A DNA stretch of 64,000 nt from Morinoia aosen (GCA_030386875.1 CM059570.1:30619422-30683421), one strand, 5' to 3'. Shown: positions 32,414-44,800, counted from the stretch's first letter. The notes: generated by a model not told the origin, from the letters alone. Translations and numbers: made by a program.

Positions 32414-32790
32414 TAAGTAATATAGTTATTTGAGTCACGTATTAAATTTACACGAGTTAAGTATTATATATACACAAGTTAAGTATTATATTTACACGAG
32501 TTAAGTATTATATTTACACAAGTTAAGTATTATATATACACGAGTTAAGTATTATACTTCGATAATTTAAGTATTATATTTACACGAGTTAAGTAGTATT
32601 TTTAGATAAGTTAAGTTTAATATTTACACGAGTGAAGTATTATATATACACAAGTTAAGTATTATATTTACACGAGTTAAGTATTATATTTACACAAGTC
32701 AAGTATTATATATACACGAGTTAAGTATTATATTTAGATAAGCTAAGTTTAATATTTACACAAGTTAAGTATTATATATACACGAATTAA
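32414..32790. repeat. 22-bp minisatellite, ~17 copies
   Basis: The unit is ACACGAGTTAAGTATTATAT plus TT. ACACAAG/ACACGAG and TTTAGATAAG variants are interspersed. Confidence 0.92.
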
Positions 32791-32810
32791 GACATACATG
32801 CATAAAAATT

Positions 32811-32909
32811 AAATACTGTATATTATATTTATAACCGTGAGGTAGTGGAACCTGTATCTGTGATACAGGCTCCACTACCTTACGGGTATAAATATAATAT
32901 ACAGTATTT
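32811..32909. repeat. 99-bp near-perfect palindrome
   Basis: Two 48-bp arms differ at only three positions around the loop TGT. The outer arm is AAATACTGTATATTATATTT, then ATA(A/C)CCGT, and the inner arm is GAGGTAGTGGA(A/G)CC plus TGTATC. In single-stranded DNA or RNA it would make a ~48-bp stem. Confidence 0.95.
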
Positions 32910-32951
32910 ATACCCGTGAGGTAGTGGAGCCTGTATCACAGATACGCTCAT
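32905..32951. repeat. third arm copy of the palindrome with shared 19-bp core
   Basis: The left-arm sequence (ATACCCGTGAGGTAGTGGAG, CCTGTATC) appears again in direct orientation right after the palindrome. It continues into GTATCACAGATACGCTCAT (32933-32951), which recurs exactly at 57978-57996. Confidence 0.9.
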
Positions 32952-33017
32952 GAAACTTCACGTTATCACAAACGGATGATTCCATGTCAATAGACTCATA
33001 AAATCAAACATATGAAA

Positions 33018-33021
33018 ACAT

Positions 33022-33058
<37 letters not shown>

Positions 33059-33060
33059 GT
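33018..33060. repeat. (TA)n microsatellite
   Basis: AT/TA dinucleotide run interrupted by TATGTA twice. Confidence 0.95.
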
Positions 33061-33834
33061 ACACATTAATCATACATCGTGCATATAAATATGTCCGATA
33101 GCTACTACATAATTCTATTTTGAATCAAATCTAGTTTTCTGGGCTTCTGTACAGTAGAATTTCAGCGCATTATAAATCAATAGTTTAAACAAATTAACTT
33201 CAGTCTTTTTCACAACACAATGTTCACTAAATGAATTTTTATAGCTTTCTGAAGTTAAGTAATACTAGCACACTACGCCTTACCCGATCATTTTGTAAGA
33301 GATATTCTCCACAACTGTCGTTACTAAAGCAACAGCTGCATAGCATCCGGAACAATTTTTAAAGGAACTTATCATGTGATAAAATCACGGAACAACAATG
33401 TTTTACTTTTCACGTTCCTCTTACAGCAAAAATCCTTCAAGGAATCATATTCTAGTTCTTGAAATGCACAAAACCTTTAATAATTTCCTGCTGTTTCTAA
33501 TTTTAGACACAATAGCTGGACGCATCATTTTTCATGGTTGAAACCTTCGCTTCTTCTGATAGAAATTGAAGAGCCTGCGAGCTGTGTGAATCCTTTAACA
33601 AGACCTTCAAGTGTAATAAAACGAAATGAACCCGGTTTATAACCCCGGATCTCTTTTGTTTACGATGTGAAATGGAGGGAAACCTCATCCAACTAATGCG
33701 CGCCTCCAAAGACCTCCATAATCACCCGCAATCATCACGCACGGAACGCCGGCCAGCGCCAGCCTTTGTGGCGCAGGTTACTTGAAAGTTGCCAAGCTGC
33801 GGCGCGTCTTGTTCGCATTTAAATTATTTGATGG
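33061..33834. other. unique sequence with a GC-rich island at 33680-33800
   Basis: The island contains CCAACTAATGCGCGCC, TAATCACCCGCAATCATCAC and GCCGGCCAGCGCCAGCC and directly precedes the next array. It is a candidate conserved non-coding element by composition only. Confidence 0.35.
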
Positions 33835-34610
33835 GAGGGTCTGTTAGAATCGAGATGTCTGCACACTTTTGTAGAGTTTAATTTTGTGTTTTTTGAAGGT
33901 AGGGTCTGTTAGAATCGAGATGTCTGCACACTTTTGTAGAATCTAATTTTGTGTTATTTGAAGGTAGGGTCTGTTAGAATCGAAATGTCTGCACACTTTT
34001 GTAGAGTTTAATTTCAAATTTTTTGAAGATAGTGTGAGTTAGAATCGAATATCTGCAGCCCGTCCTGTTCAGATTTAAATTATTTGATGGTAGGGTCTGT
34101 TAGAATCGACATGTCTACAACTATCTGAAGAGATTAACCATTTAAAGATAGTACCTGCTAGTATCGTTAAATATGTTATGCACGCTTTTGTAGAGTTTAA
34201 TTTTGTATCACTTTTTGATTATTCCTATTAGAACTGATATGTCTGCAGCGCGTCCTGTTCAAATTTAAATAATTTGGTGGTAATGTCTGTTGGAACTGAA
34301 ATGTCTGCGAGCTTAAGAAGACTTCGATTTTGAATTGTTTGAGGGTAGTCTCTGTTAGAATTACGACGTTTGCATGCTTTTGTGAAATTTTAATTTTTAT
34401 CAATTGAAGATAAATTCTCTAAGAAGCGACATGTAATTGTCTGCTAGAATTAAAATGTTAGCACGCTTTTGGAGAGTTTAATTTTGAATCGTTAGATGGT
34501 AGTGTCTGTTAGAATTGAGTTTAATTTTGAGTTTAACTTTGTATGGGCTGGAGACGACATCTATTAGGAAGGAAATGTGTGCACGCATTTAAGTTCGCAG
34601 TGATTACATG
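33835..34610. repeat. 65-bp minisatellite decaying to the right, ~11 copies
   Basis: The unit is AGGGTCTGTTAGAATCGAGA plus TGTCTGCACACTTTTGTAGA plus a GTTTAATTTTGTG segment. The first three copies are nearly identical; copies after about 34100 are strongly diverged. Confidence 0.88.
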
Positions 34611-34834
34611 TAGAATCTCAACCGTGTAGATGTAAAGAAGAGAACCCAAACACGAGCATACAAATGAGCAAGAAAGTTCTGAGGTCGCACATACAGACAC
34701 GCAATGAAACCATTAAACCAACATTCCAACTAAAGTAAAAATTCAAACGAGATTCCCTCGCGCTGACATTTCTACAACAGATAAAAAACTATCACAGCTG
34801 ACACACATTGTAACTCAATCGTTACTAAACAGAT
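34611..34834. other. unique spacer
   Basis: No gene or repeat was recognised. Confidence 0.35.
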
Positions 34835-35528
34835 TGGTGCAATAGGGGTGATTTCGACTTGAAGTAAGCATATGGGGATTGGTGCAATAGGGGTGATTTC
34901 GACTTGAAGTAAGCATATGGGGATTGGTGCAATAGGGGTGATTTCGACTTGAAGTAAGCATATGGGGATTGGTGCAATAGGGGTGATTTCGACTTGAAGT
35001 AAGCATATGGGGATTGGTGCAATAGGGGTGATTTCGACTTGAAGTAAGCATATGGGGATTGGTGCAATAGGGGTGATTTCGACTTGAAGTAAGCATATAT
35101 GGGGATTGGTGCAATAGGGGTGATTTCGACTTGAAGTAAGCATATATGGGGATTGGTGCAATAGGGGTGATTTCGACTTGAAGTAAGCATATGGGGATTG
35201 GTGCAATAGGGGTGATTTCGACTTGAAGTAAGCATATGGGGATTGGTGCAATAGGGGTGATTTCGACTTGAAGTAAGCATATGGGGATTGGTGCAATAGG
35301 GGTGATTTCGACTTGAAGTAAGCATATATGGGGATTGGTGAAATAGGGGTGATTTCGACTTGAAGTAAGCATATATGGGGATTGGTGCAATAGGGGTGAT
35401 TTCGACTTGAAGTAAGCATATGGGGATTGATGCAATAGGGGTGATTTCGACTTGAAGTATGCATATATGGGGATTGGTGCAATAGGGGTGATTTCGACTT
35501 GAAGTAAGCATATGGCGATTGGTGCAAT
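34835..35528. repeat. 45/47-bp minisatellite, ~15 copies
   Basis: The unit is GGGGTGATTTCGACTTGAAG plus TAAGCATATGGGGATTGGTG plus CAATA. Units with an extra AT (CATATATGGGG) are 47 bp. The three minus-strand frames of 228-251 codons are period artefacts. Confidence 0.96.
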
Positions 35529-35820
35529 CAAGCGGGCGTGGTGGCAGCTTGACACGAGCATATAGGGATTGGTCTAATCGAGGGGGTGTGATTGCGACTT
35601 AAATAAGCTGATGGCGGGCGATTCGTGTATTTTTGGGGGCGTGATTGCGACCGAAATAAGCAAATCGCGATTGCTGCAATCGAGGGGACATGATTGCAGC
35701 TGGAAATAAGCATATGGCGGGCTATTGGTGCAATCGAGGGGGCATGATTGCAGCTGGAAATAAGCACATGGTGATTGGCGCAATCGAGGACGCATGATTG
35801 CGACTGAAACAAGCACACGG
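35529..35820. repeat. diverged continuation of the 45-bp array, ~6 copies
   Basis: GGG(C/G)(G/A)TGATTGC..CT(G/T)AAATAAGC and GATTGGTGCAATCGAGG keep the plan of the neighbouring array, but unit sequence and length drift. This looks like the old, unhomogenised edge. Confidence 0.8.
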
Positions 35821-35931
35821 CGATAACGGGTGAGCGCCATACGCAGCACGGTCTGCAGAGCGGGTCTCATCAGCGAGAGAGCGGCGGCGTGAGTACCTCA
35901 TTATGGCAGCCTTGAGATGGCAACACCGCGG
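35821..35931. other. GC-rich unique island between two arrays
   Basis: Contains CACGGTCTGCAGAGCGGG and AGAGAGCGGCGGCGTGAG. It does not resemble the flanking units. Confidence 0.4.
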
Positions 35932-36292
35932 TCACGGTCCATAAGGACACGGTCCATAAGGACACGGTCCATAAGGACACGGTCCATAAGGACACGGTCC
36001 ATAAGGACAGGGTCCATAAGGAGACACGGTCCATAAGGAGACACGGTCCATAAGGAGACACGGTCCATAAGGACACGGTCCATATGGACACGGTCCATAA
36101 GGACATGGTCCATAAGGTCACGGTCCATAAGGACACGGTCCATAAGGACACGGTCCATTAGGACACGGTCCATCAGGACACGGTCCATAAGGACACGGTC
36201 CATAAGGACACGGTCCATAAGGACACGGTCCATAAGGACACGGTCCATAAGGACACGGTCCATAAGGACACGGTCCATAAGGACACGGTCCA
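35932..36292. repeat. 15-bp minisatellite, ~24 copies
   Basis: The unit is CACGGTCCATAAGGA. Three units carry an extra GA (GGAGACACGG) near 36020-36060. Minus-strand frames reading MDRVL repeats are artefacts. Confidence 0.96.
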
Positions 36293-36450
36293 TGTTAGCA
36301 GAGTACACTTGCCCACCATATCATCATGTTAGCTAAGCACACTTGCCCACCATATTATCATGTTAGCAGAGCACACTGGCCCACCATATTATCATGTAGC
36401 AGAGCACACTAGCCCACTATATCATCATGTTAGCAGAGCACACTTGAACA
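36292..36450. repeat. 34-bp minisatellite, ~4.7 copies
   Basis: The unit is CATGTTAGCAGAGCACACTT plus GCCCACCATATTAT. It directly follows the 15-bp array; the shared junction word is CATGTTAGCAGAG. Confidence 0.93.
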
Positions 36451-36464
36451 ACATTAAGTGTTAG

Positions 36465-36512
36465 AAAATAATAATGATAATAATGGTAACAATAATAATA
36501 ATAATGATAATA
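36465..36512. repeat. ATAATGATAATAATGG-type microsatellite
   Basis: Trinucleotide-like AAT/ATG run, imperfect. Confidence 0.85.
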
Positions 36513-36598
36513 GCATGTCATACTGGCTAAGTCCACTAGCTTAGTACACCATCCGCTCGCTGAAGTTCTCCCTAAAGACAAACCAGAGTAGCCACTCA

Positions 36599-36752
36599 AG
36601 TCATTTTTTTTCCGCTATAGCAATCCGCGTTGCTGTGAATTTCTCGAGCTCTCCATTACGATACGATGGAAACCAATCATTTTTTTTGCTACAGTTTCAA
36701 TTCGAGTTGCTGTAAATTTCTCGAGCGTACCATTATGATGCGACGGAAACTT
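36599..36752. repeat. two-copy direct repeat, ~75 bp
   Basis: TCATTTTTTTT, GTTGCTGT(G/A)AATTTCTCGAG and CCATTA(C/T)GAT(A/G)CGA(T/C)GGAAAC appear in the same order twice. Confidence 0.88.
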
Positions 36753-37124
36753 CACGCCTCCCCACACCCTAAACAACCGCACGTCCTTCAGAATTTCACG
36801 TTCCTGCCTAATTTTCCCCTCGCTGCGACCGAGGAATAAAGACTTATTAATTGCCGCAATTTTGCATTCAGGCGTCCATTGTGGCCCGCGAAATCCGGGC
36901 CATCTTTTTCAGCTGGCAAGTTACAATGGTTCGCTGAAAAATTGCCCCGTAATGAGATTAATGACGCGTGGCGGCCGGCGATTATTTCGGCCACTTCAGG
37001 CGTGCTGTGTTCCGGGCGACAATTCCAGTGAGAAAGTCTACGGGAAATGTTTGAATGATTTCATCATTTTGGTTTCCGAGTTCCAGCACTTATTCCCCAC
37101 GAAGCTGTACATTTTTGGTTTTAT
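36753..37124. other. unique GC-richer island, candidate conserved non-coding element
   Basis: At 36840-37020 the sequence contains TATTAATTGCCGCAATTTTG, TAATGAGATTAATGACGCG and GGCGGCCGGCGATTATTTCG. These are TAAT cores in a high-complexity GC-richer context. Overlapping sense (95 codons) and antisense (68 codons) frames have no known family. Confidence 0.4.
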
Positions 37125-37455
37125 TTGCTTCATTATAACCTCAGTGTGATCCTGTAGAGCGTTTTTGTGAGTAGTTGTATATAAAAAACTCTATATGCAT
37201 CATTATAACTTCAGTGTAGGTTGCGTTTGTGATTGTTTAATTGTAAATAAAATACTTTACATGCATCATTATATCCTTAGTATAGAATGTGTTTGTGAGT
37301 GTTTAGTAGTTTGTAAGCAAAACACTTTATATGTAACATTATAGCTTCAGTGTAGAATGTGCTTGTGAGTGTTTAGTAGTTTGTAAACAAACACTTTATA
37401 TGCATCATTATATCCTCAGTATAGGATGTGTTTTTGAGTGTCTAGTCGTGAATAC
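37125..37455. repeat. ~68-bp minisatellite, ~4.5 copies
   Basis: ATGCATCATTATA(A/T)C, TTCAGTGTAGAATGTG, TTTGTGAGTGTTTAGTAGTT and AAACACTTTATATG recur in order. Confidence 0.9.
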
Positions 37456-38484
37456 AAACCTGCTTATTCGAGTAAAAATATCTCAAACTCGCGTTATATT
37501 ATCGAATAAATTTAGGAAAAAAAATCATTGGTACCGTAGAAGTAACTAGCTATGAATGCATTTTTTTTAGTTTCAAGGGTTTCCTTCCGTTAAATTAACA
37601 ATCGTCCCTGATAGAACACCAGCCTCGTGTTGACTATACTTATTCTACAAATCTCCAAAATATAAACTTCTTCTTGCAAGATGTTAACCCATAAACAATC
37701 GTTATGTGGAAAAAAGTTTAGGGCTAGGTTAGGATAGAATAGAATGAGTTATGCTGGGAAAAGTGAGGGTACGTTAGGATAAACTACGTCTACCTGAGGT
37801 GAAATCCATCGATTCTCCTACATTTAGAGTTTTGCAAGACTGGGTCCTCAATTTTTGATGAACGGATAAGTAGTCCAGGAGCCAAGTGTAAGATTTTGTA
37901 ACTAAATTGGAGACGCATAAATTATTCGCAATCTTCATTCTTTATCATTACCAATGAGTAAACGTTAGCTAGAAAACCTTTAAAGCCTATCGTCATGCCG
38001 AGGTACGACGTTTCTTCGTACGTCGGCGTGACACCACGGAATTTGTATAACAGAGTAGCAGAGCATCGGGGTAGAATCTTCCGTAATGGGACGCAATTTG
38101 CACACCCCCTCACTCCGCAGCAATCACGCCGAAAAAGCCAACGTACCAATATCCTCTATTGACTTCAAAATCTTAAACTCTGCCTCAACCCCTTATGAGC
38201 TAAAGATTTTAGTGTTAATGCATTTATAAACGAAAACCAGCCCTTAACAATACTCACAGCTCATTCCCGTTGCAAATATTGAATATAAAGAATCTTTTCA
38301 AATTTTTGCTCTCAAAATTTTTATTTTCGTGATATCTTTTGATGACTCTCACTAACAGTTTTTCTATCTTTTATTTCAGACACAGTGATTTGTACTTGTT
38401 AAACTGATGATGAAGCTGGACTCCAAAACGTTTTCCCATTAAATATGATTAATTGCCGTGGAATTTTTCTCATTTTTAAGTTCT
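37456..38484. other. unique sequence, no gene recognised
   Basis: AT-rich with a GC-richer stretch near 38000-38130. A T-rich tract ending CTTTTATTTCAG at about 38368-38380 resembles a splice acceptor, but no coding exon follows that I can support. Confidence 0.35.
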
Positions 38485-38700
38485 ACGTTCACAATTATTC
38501 CGTGGGTCATAACTCTTTGACCTCCAATTGACCACAGCAATCAAAACTATCACGTGGGTCATAATTTCATGATTTATCATATTGAATACATCATTCACAA
38601 TTATTCTTAGGGTCATAACACTATGACCTTCTCCAGTGGAACACAGCATTCACAATTATTCCGTGAGTCATAACTCTGTGACCTCCACAACGCATTTTAA
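38485..38700. repeat. degenerate ~55-60-bp repeat, 4 copies
   Basis: CACAATTATTC(C/T), GGGTCATAACTC(T)TGACC and CACAGCA recur in order with indels. Confidence 0.85.
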
Positions 38701-38703
38701 AGA

Positions 38704-38726
38704 CCGACGCGCTGCGGCCGCGTCGG
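38704..38726. repeat. GC-rich hairpin, 8-bp arms
   Basis: CCGACGCG and CGCGTCGG are exact complements around CTGCGGC. Confidence 0.85.
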
Positions 38727-39391
38727 AATAAAGCAGAATATCTCGCAGGAACGACTTAATTCCAGCATTTAAGAGCCAGACTCAGAGATTGAAATGTACG
38801 AGACAAGCTCCAGCTTGACGAGGTAAAACTTAAAGCCCAAGGTGAGTGGCATCTAGCACTCGTGAGTGGCGACGGCCCCTCGTAAAGCATGAGAGGCAAT
38901 CGTCGTGTTGTTGCTGTCGTTTCGCCAGCGCAAAGTGCCGTGATTCGTTCACGACCGTGAATAATTTGTAAATTCAATTCTTTGTGAATGCGTTGAGTGT
39001 TAGGGTGGAGATACTCAGGTATACGATTCAGTTGCTCTTTTAAACATGAAGCTGTAGGTAATGGTTTAAAAATTGGAAGAACCAGATTGAAAATAATGCA
39101 TCGTAGCTTTTTTTCGAAGATAAAATATACAGTCAAGTAAAAGAATACGCAGAAGTGCTCATAAACACTCAACTCTTACAGATTTAGGAAATAATGAAAC
39201 CCAAGCATCTGTAAAATGCCTAAGTTTTAACATTAAAAAAGAACGAATGTACTGGTGCTTGTAGATGACAAATTTTTATGTATTTATCAGCTTCAACTTT
39301 GATGCCTGTGCTTGATTGGCGGGTGACGACTCGAGCTTCGGGTGGTAACGCAAAATTAAACCCCTTGGATCGTTCTGTTACTATTTTCGTT
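38727..39391. other. unique sequence, no supported gene
   Basis: A 138-codon minus-strand frame (38756-39172) is not repeat-derived. Its translation has no domain I recognise, no homologous repeat, and an amino-acid composition consistent with chance. Confidence 0.4.
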
Positions 39392-39585
39392 GGTATTCTA
39401 TTCTATTTTACTCAATTCTATTCCATTCCAATCTATTCTATTCAATTCTATTTCGTTACAATCTATTCCATTAAATATTATTCCATTTAATTCTATTCCA
39501 ATTCTATTCTATTTCATTTCAATTTTATTCTAGTCCATTTCATTCTATTTAATTCAGTTTTATTCTGTTTTATTACATTCACAGA
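39392..39585. repeat. ATTCTATTCC-type simple repeat
   Basis: Pentamer-like words (TTCTA, TTCCA, TTCAA) are tandemly arranged over about 190 bp. Confidence 0.9.
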
Positions 39586-39619
39586 GAAATAGGAGATAGC
39601 TCTCGGCTTACAGCAGGCA

Positions 39620-39955
39620 GCCCTTGGTTAACTGGAGCAATGACCACATTTAACAAGGGCACTGCCTTCACAAGCTGGGGCATCTATCCTTTGACTGGGG
39701 CACTTTCCACAGCTAACTGAGCACTCTTCCTGGCTAACTGAGCACTCTTCCCAGCTAACTGGGCACTCTTCCCAGCTAACTGTGGTTCCTAGCTAACTGG
39801 GACTCTGCTCCCAGCAAACTGGGGAACTATTCCAAGCAAACTGAGCACTTCCCTGCTAACTGGGGTTCCCAGCTAATTGGGTTTTCCAGGTAAATGGGGC
39901 GCTTTTCACTGCTAGCTGGGACAATTTTCCTAGCAAACAGGGGCACTATGTGGAT
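39620..39955. repeat. degenerate ~19-25-bp repeat (GCTAACTGGGCACTCTTCC)
   Basis: CAGCTAACTG(G/A)G and CACT(C/A)TTCC recur about 14 times with irregular spacing; the three central copies are near identical. Confidence 0.85.
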
Positions 39956-40214
39956 TTTATGTAAGAGCAGTACATGCACACGCTTTTACGGCTAAATCTC
40001 GAAGTTATTGATTTGTAATGATTTGAAGTAGCTAGTGAAACTTGATCTCTCTGAGAAAGATACAACTGTCTAACAGTTCATTAGCTTACTGAAATAATAA
40101 GGAAGGAAATTTAAAAAATTGCTAGGTCTGAGTGCTCTTACAAATAGATTTAAAGAAATATTTATCGTAAAATTTATATACGTTGAAAGTCGTATGCGCA
40201 TTATTCCGCATGAA
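39956..40214. other. AT-rich unique spacer
   Basis: No gene or repeat was recognised. Confidence 0.35.
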
Positions 40215-41515
40215 AATTTGGAAATACTGCTCTGTGTTATTACTGAAGTTTTGAACTTTGCCCTGTGTTATTACTGAAGTTTTGAGCTCTGCTCTGTGTT
40301 ATTACTGAAGTTTTGAGCTCTGCCCTGTGTTATTACTGAAGTTTTGAGCTCTGCTCTGTGTTATTACTGAAGTTTTGTGCTCTGCTCTGTGTTATTACTG
40401 AAGTTTTGAGCTCTGCTCTGTGTTATTACTGAAGTTTTGAGCTCTGCTCTGTGTTATTACTGAAGTTTTGAGCTCTGCTCTGTGTTATTACTGAAGTTTT
40501 GTGCTCTGCCCTGTGTTATTACTGAAGTTTTGAGCTCTGCTCTGTGTTATTACTGAAGTTTTGAGCTCTGCTCTGTGTTATTACTGAAGTTTTGAGCTCT
40601 GCCCTGTGTTATTACTGAAGTTTTGAGCTCTGCTCTGTGTTATTACTGAAGTTTTGAGCTCTGCTCTGTGTTATTACTGAAGTTTTGAGCTCTGCTCTGT
40701 GTTATTACTGAAGTTTTGAGCTCTGCTCTGTGTTATTACTGAAGTTTTGAGCTCTGCTCTGTGTTATTACTGAAGTTTTGAGCTCTGCTCTGTGTTATTA
40801 CTGAAGTTTTGAGCTCTGCTCTGTGTTATTACTGAAGTTTTGAGCTCTGCCCTGTGTTATTACTGAAGTTTTGAGCTCTGCTCTGTGTTATTACTGAAGT
40901 TTTGAGCTCTGCTCTGTGTTATTACTGAAGTTTTGTGCTCTGCCCTGTGTTATTACTGAAGTTTTGTGCTCTGCCCTGTGTTATTACTGAAGTTTTGAGC
41001 TCTGCTCTGTGTTATTACTGAATTTTTGAGCTCTGTCCTGTGTTATTACTGAAGTTTTGAGCTCTGCTCTGTGTTATTACTGAAGTTTTGAGCTCTGCTC
41101 TGTGTTATTACTGAAGTTTTGTGCTCTGCCCTGTGTTATTACTGAAGTTTTGAGCTCTGCCCTGTGTTATTACTGAAGTTTTGAGCTCTGCTCTGTGTTA
41201 TTACTGAAGTTTTGAGCTCTGCCCTGTGTTATTACTGAAGTTTTGAGCTCTGCCCTGTGTTATTACTGAAGTTTTGAGCTCTGCCCTGTGTTATTACTGA
41301 AGTTTTGAGCTCTGCTCTGTGTTATTACTGAAGTTTTGAGCTCTGCCCTGTGTTATTACTGAAGTTTTGAGCTCTGCTCTGTGTTATTACTGAAGTTTTG
41401 AGCTCTGCTCTGTGTTATTACTGAAGTTTTGAACTCTGCTCTGTGTTATTACTGAAGTTTTGAGCTCTGCTCTGTGTTATTACTGAAGTTTTTAACTCTG
41501 CTCTGTGTTATCACT
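40215..41515. repeat. 31-bp minisatellite, ~42 copies
   Basis: The unit is TCTGCTCTGTGTTATTACTG plus AAGTTTTGAGC. Only two common variant sites exist (GCTCTG/GCCCTG and GAGCT/GTGCT), so it is very homogeneous and probably recent. Confidence 0.97.
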
Positions 41516-41861
41516 AGAGCAGATCGTAGCTAAAATCTAGCAAATAACTCAGATAGGTTTTCAGAGTCTGGTTAGTATTTCTATGGAGTAGAATCCAATA
41601 ATTACACACTATGCACAATTTTGAAATTATTCAGAATTTTACGCGAGCATTCAGAGTGGCAACTTCGCGAGACAAACACTGGACGCATGCTCCGAGAACC
41701 AAAGTTGTGCATCTCACGACGATTGTTTTGAAAAAGTCCTTAACAAACATCAAAGTCCTCGTGAAAATTGAGAATCATTAATACGTTTAAAAGTAACGGA
41801 ATGTCATTCAAACGTTTACATTCATGTGAATATCAAAGAGCATTAGTACGTTTCAGGTAAG
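41516..41861. other. unique spacer grading into the 29-bp array
   Basis: From about 41760, AGAATCATTAATACGTTT and GAATGTCATTCAAACGTTTA prefigure the next array in strongly diverged form, so this is probably its eroded left edge. The rest is unique. Confidence 0.45.
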
Positions 41862-44800
41862 GAGAATATCATTCAAACGAGTAGATACTCGTGAATATCA
41901 TTCAAACGAGTAGATACTCGTGAATATCATTCAAACGAGTAGATACTCGTGAATATCATTCAAACGAGTAGATACTCGTGAATATCATTCAAACGAGTAG
42001 ATCCTAGTGAATATCATTCAAACGAGTAGATCCTAGTGAATATCATTCAAACGAGTAAATACTCGTGAATATCATTTAAACGAGTAGATCCTAGTGAATA
42101 TCATTCAAACGAGTAGATACTCGTGAATATCATTCAAACGAGTAGATCCTAGTGAATATCATTCAAACGAGTAGATCCTAGTGAATATCATTCAAACGAG
42201 TAGATGCTCGTGAATATCATTCAAACGAGTAGATGCTCGTGAATATCATTCAAACGAGTAGATCCTAGTAAATATCATTCAAACGAGTAAATACTCGTGA
42301 ATATCATTTAAACGAGTAGATCCTAGTGAATATCATTCAAACGAGTAGATACTCGTGAATCATTCAAACGAGTAGATCCTAGTGAATATCATTCAAACGA
42401 GTAGATACTCGTGAATATCATTCAAACGAGTAGATCCTAGTGAATATCATTCAAACGAGTAGATACTCGTGAATATCATTCAAACGAGTAGATCCTAGTG
42501 AATATCATTCAAACGAGTAGATCCTAGTGAATATCATTCAAACGAGTAGATCCTAGTGAATATCATTCAAACGAGTAGATCCTAGTGAATATCATTCAAA
42601 CGAGTAGATCCTAGTGAATATCATTCAAACGAGTAAATACTCGTGAATATCATTTAAACGAGTAGATCCTAGTGAATATCATTCAAACGAGTAGATACTC
42701 GTGAATATCATTCAAACGAGTAGATACTCGTGAATCATTCAAACGAGTAGATCCTAGTGAATATCATTCAAACGAGTAAATACTCGTGAATATCATTTAA
42801 ACGAGTAGATCCTAGTGAATATCATTCAAACGAGTAGATACTCGTGAATATCATTCAAACGAGTAGATCCTAGTGAATATCATTCAAACGAGTAGATACT
42901 CGTGAATATCATTCAAACGAGTAGATCCTAGTGAATATCATTCAAACGAGTAGATCCTAGTGAATATCATTCAAACGAGTAAATACTCGTGAATATCATT
43001 TACACGAGTAGATCCTAGTGAATATCATTCAAACGAGTAGATACTCGTGAATATCATTTAAACGAGTAGATCCTAGTGAATATCATTCAAACGAGTAAAT
43101 ACTCGTGAATATCATTTAAACGAGTAGATCCTAGTGAATATCATTCAAACGAGTAGATACTCGTGAATCATTCAAACGAGTAGATCCTAGTGAATATCAT
43201 TCAAACGAGTAGATACTCGTGAATATCATTCAAACGAGTAGATCCTAGTGAATATCATTCAAACGAGTAGATACTCGTGAATATCATTCAAACGAGTAGA
43301 TCTTAGTGAATATCATTCAAACGAGTAGATCCTAGTGAATATCATTCAAACGAGTAAATACTCGTGAATATCATTTAAACGAGTAGATCCTAGTGAATAT
43401 CATTCAAACGAGTAGATACTCGTGAATATCATTTAAACGAGTAGATCCTAGTGAATATCATTCAAACGAGTAAATACTCGTGAATATCATTTAAACGAGT
43501 AGATCCTAGTGAATATCATTCAAACGAGTAGATACTCGTGAATATCATTCAAATTAGTAAATACTCGTGAATATCATTTAAACGAGTAGATCCTAGTGAA
43601 TATCATTCAAACGAGTAGATCCTAGTGAATATCATTCAAATGAGTAAATACTCGTGAATATCAATTAAACGAGTAGATCCTAGTGAATATCATTCAAACG
43701 AGTAGATCCTAGTGAATATCATTCAAATGAGTAAATACTCGTGAATATCATTTAAACGAGTAGATCCTAGTGAATATCATTCAAACGAGTAGATCCTCGT
43801 GAATATCATTCAAATGAGTAAATACTCGTGAATATCATTTAAACGAGTAGATCCTAGTGAATATCATTCAAACGAGTAAATACTCGTGAATATCATTCAA
43901 ACGAGTAGATCCTAGTGAATATCATTTCAAACGAGTAGATCTTCGTGAATATCATTCAAACGAGTAAATACTCGTGAATATCATTCAAACGAGTAGATCC
44001 TAGTGAATATCCATTCAAACGAGTAAATACTCGTGAATATCATTCAAACGAGTAGATCCTAGTGAATATCATTCAAACGAGTAGATCCTCGTGAATATCA
44101 TTCAAACGAGTAAATACTCGTGAATATCATTTAAACGAGTAGATCCTAGTGAATATCATTCAAACGAGTAGATCCTAGTAAATATCATTCAAACGAGTAG
44201 ATCCTAGTGAACATCATTCAAATGAGTAAATACTCGTGAATATCATTTAAAACGAGTAGATCCTAGTGAATATCATTCAAACGAGTAGATCCTAGAGAAT
44301 ATCATTCAAATGAGTAAATACTCGTGAATATCATTTAAACGAGTAGATCCTAGTGAATATCATTCAAACGAGTAGATCCTCGTGAATATCATTCAAACGA
44401 GTAAATACTCGTGAATATCATTTAAACGAGTAGATCCTAATGAATATCATTCAAACGAGTAGATCCTAGTGAATATCATTCAAAACGAGTAGATCCTAGT
44501 AAATATCATTCAAACGAGTAAATACTCGTGAATATCATTTAAACGAGCAGATCCTAGTGAATATCATTCAAACGAGTAGATCCTAGTGAATATCATTCAA
44601 ACGAGTAGATACTCGTGAATATCAGTCAAACGAGTAGATCCTAGTGAAATATCATTCAAACGAGTAATTACTCGTGAATATCATTTAAACGAGTAGATCC
44701 TAGTGAATATCATTCAAACGAGTAGATCCTAGTAAATATCATTCAAACGAGTAGATCCTAGTGAACATCATTCAAACGAGTAGATCCTAGTGAATATCAT

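Noticed and set aside
32811-32909. Rho-independent-type terminator
   Set aside because: The stem is far too long (48 bp), AT-rich, and in eukaryotic DNA; it is a palindrome, not a bacterial terminator.
36788-37149. Overlapping 95-codon sense and 68-codon antisense frames in the GC-richer island
   Set aside because: GC-richer sequence lacks stops on both strands; no protein motif was seen, and a non-coding island is simpler.
38340-38470. Splice acceptor and exon after a CTTTTATTTCAG tract
   Set aside because: The tract looks acceptor-like, but the following sequence has no coding similarity or matching donor; AT-rich DNA produces many such tracts.
38756-39172. 138-codon minus-strand open frame, not repeat-derived
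   Set aside because: No recognisable domain, signal or homologous motif; the length is plausible by chance in 64 kb, and I see no splice or promoter support.
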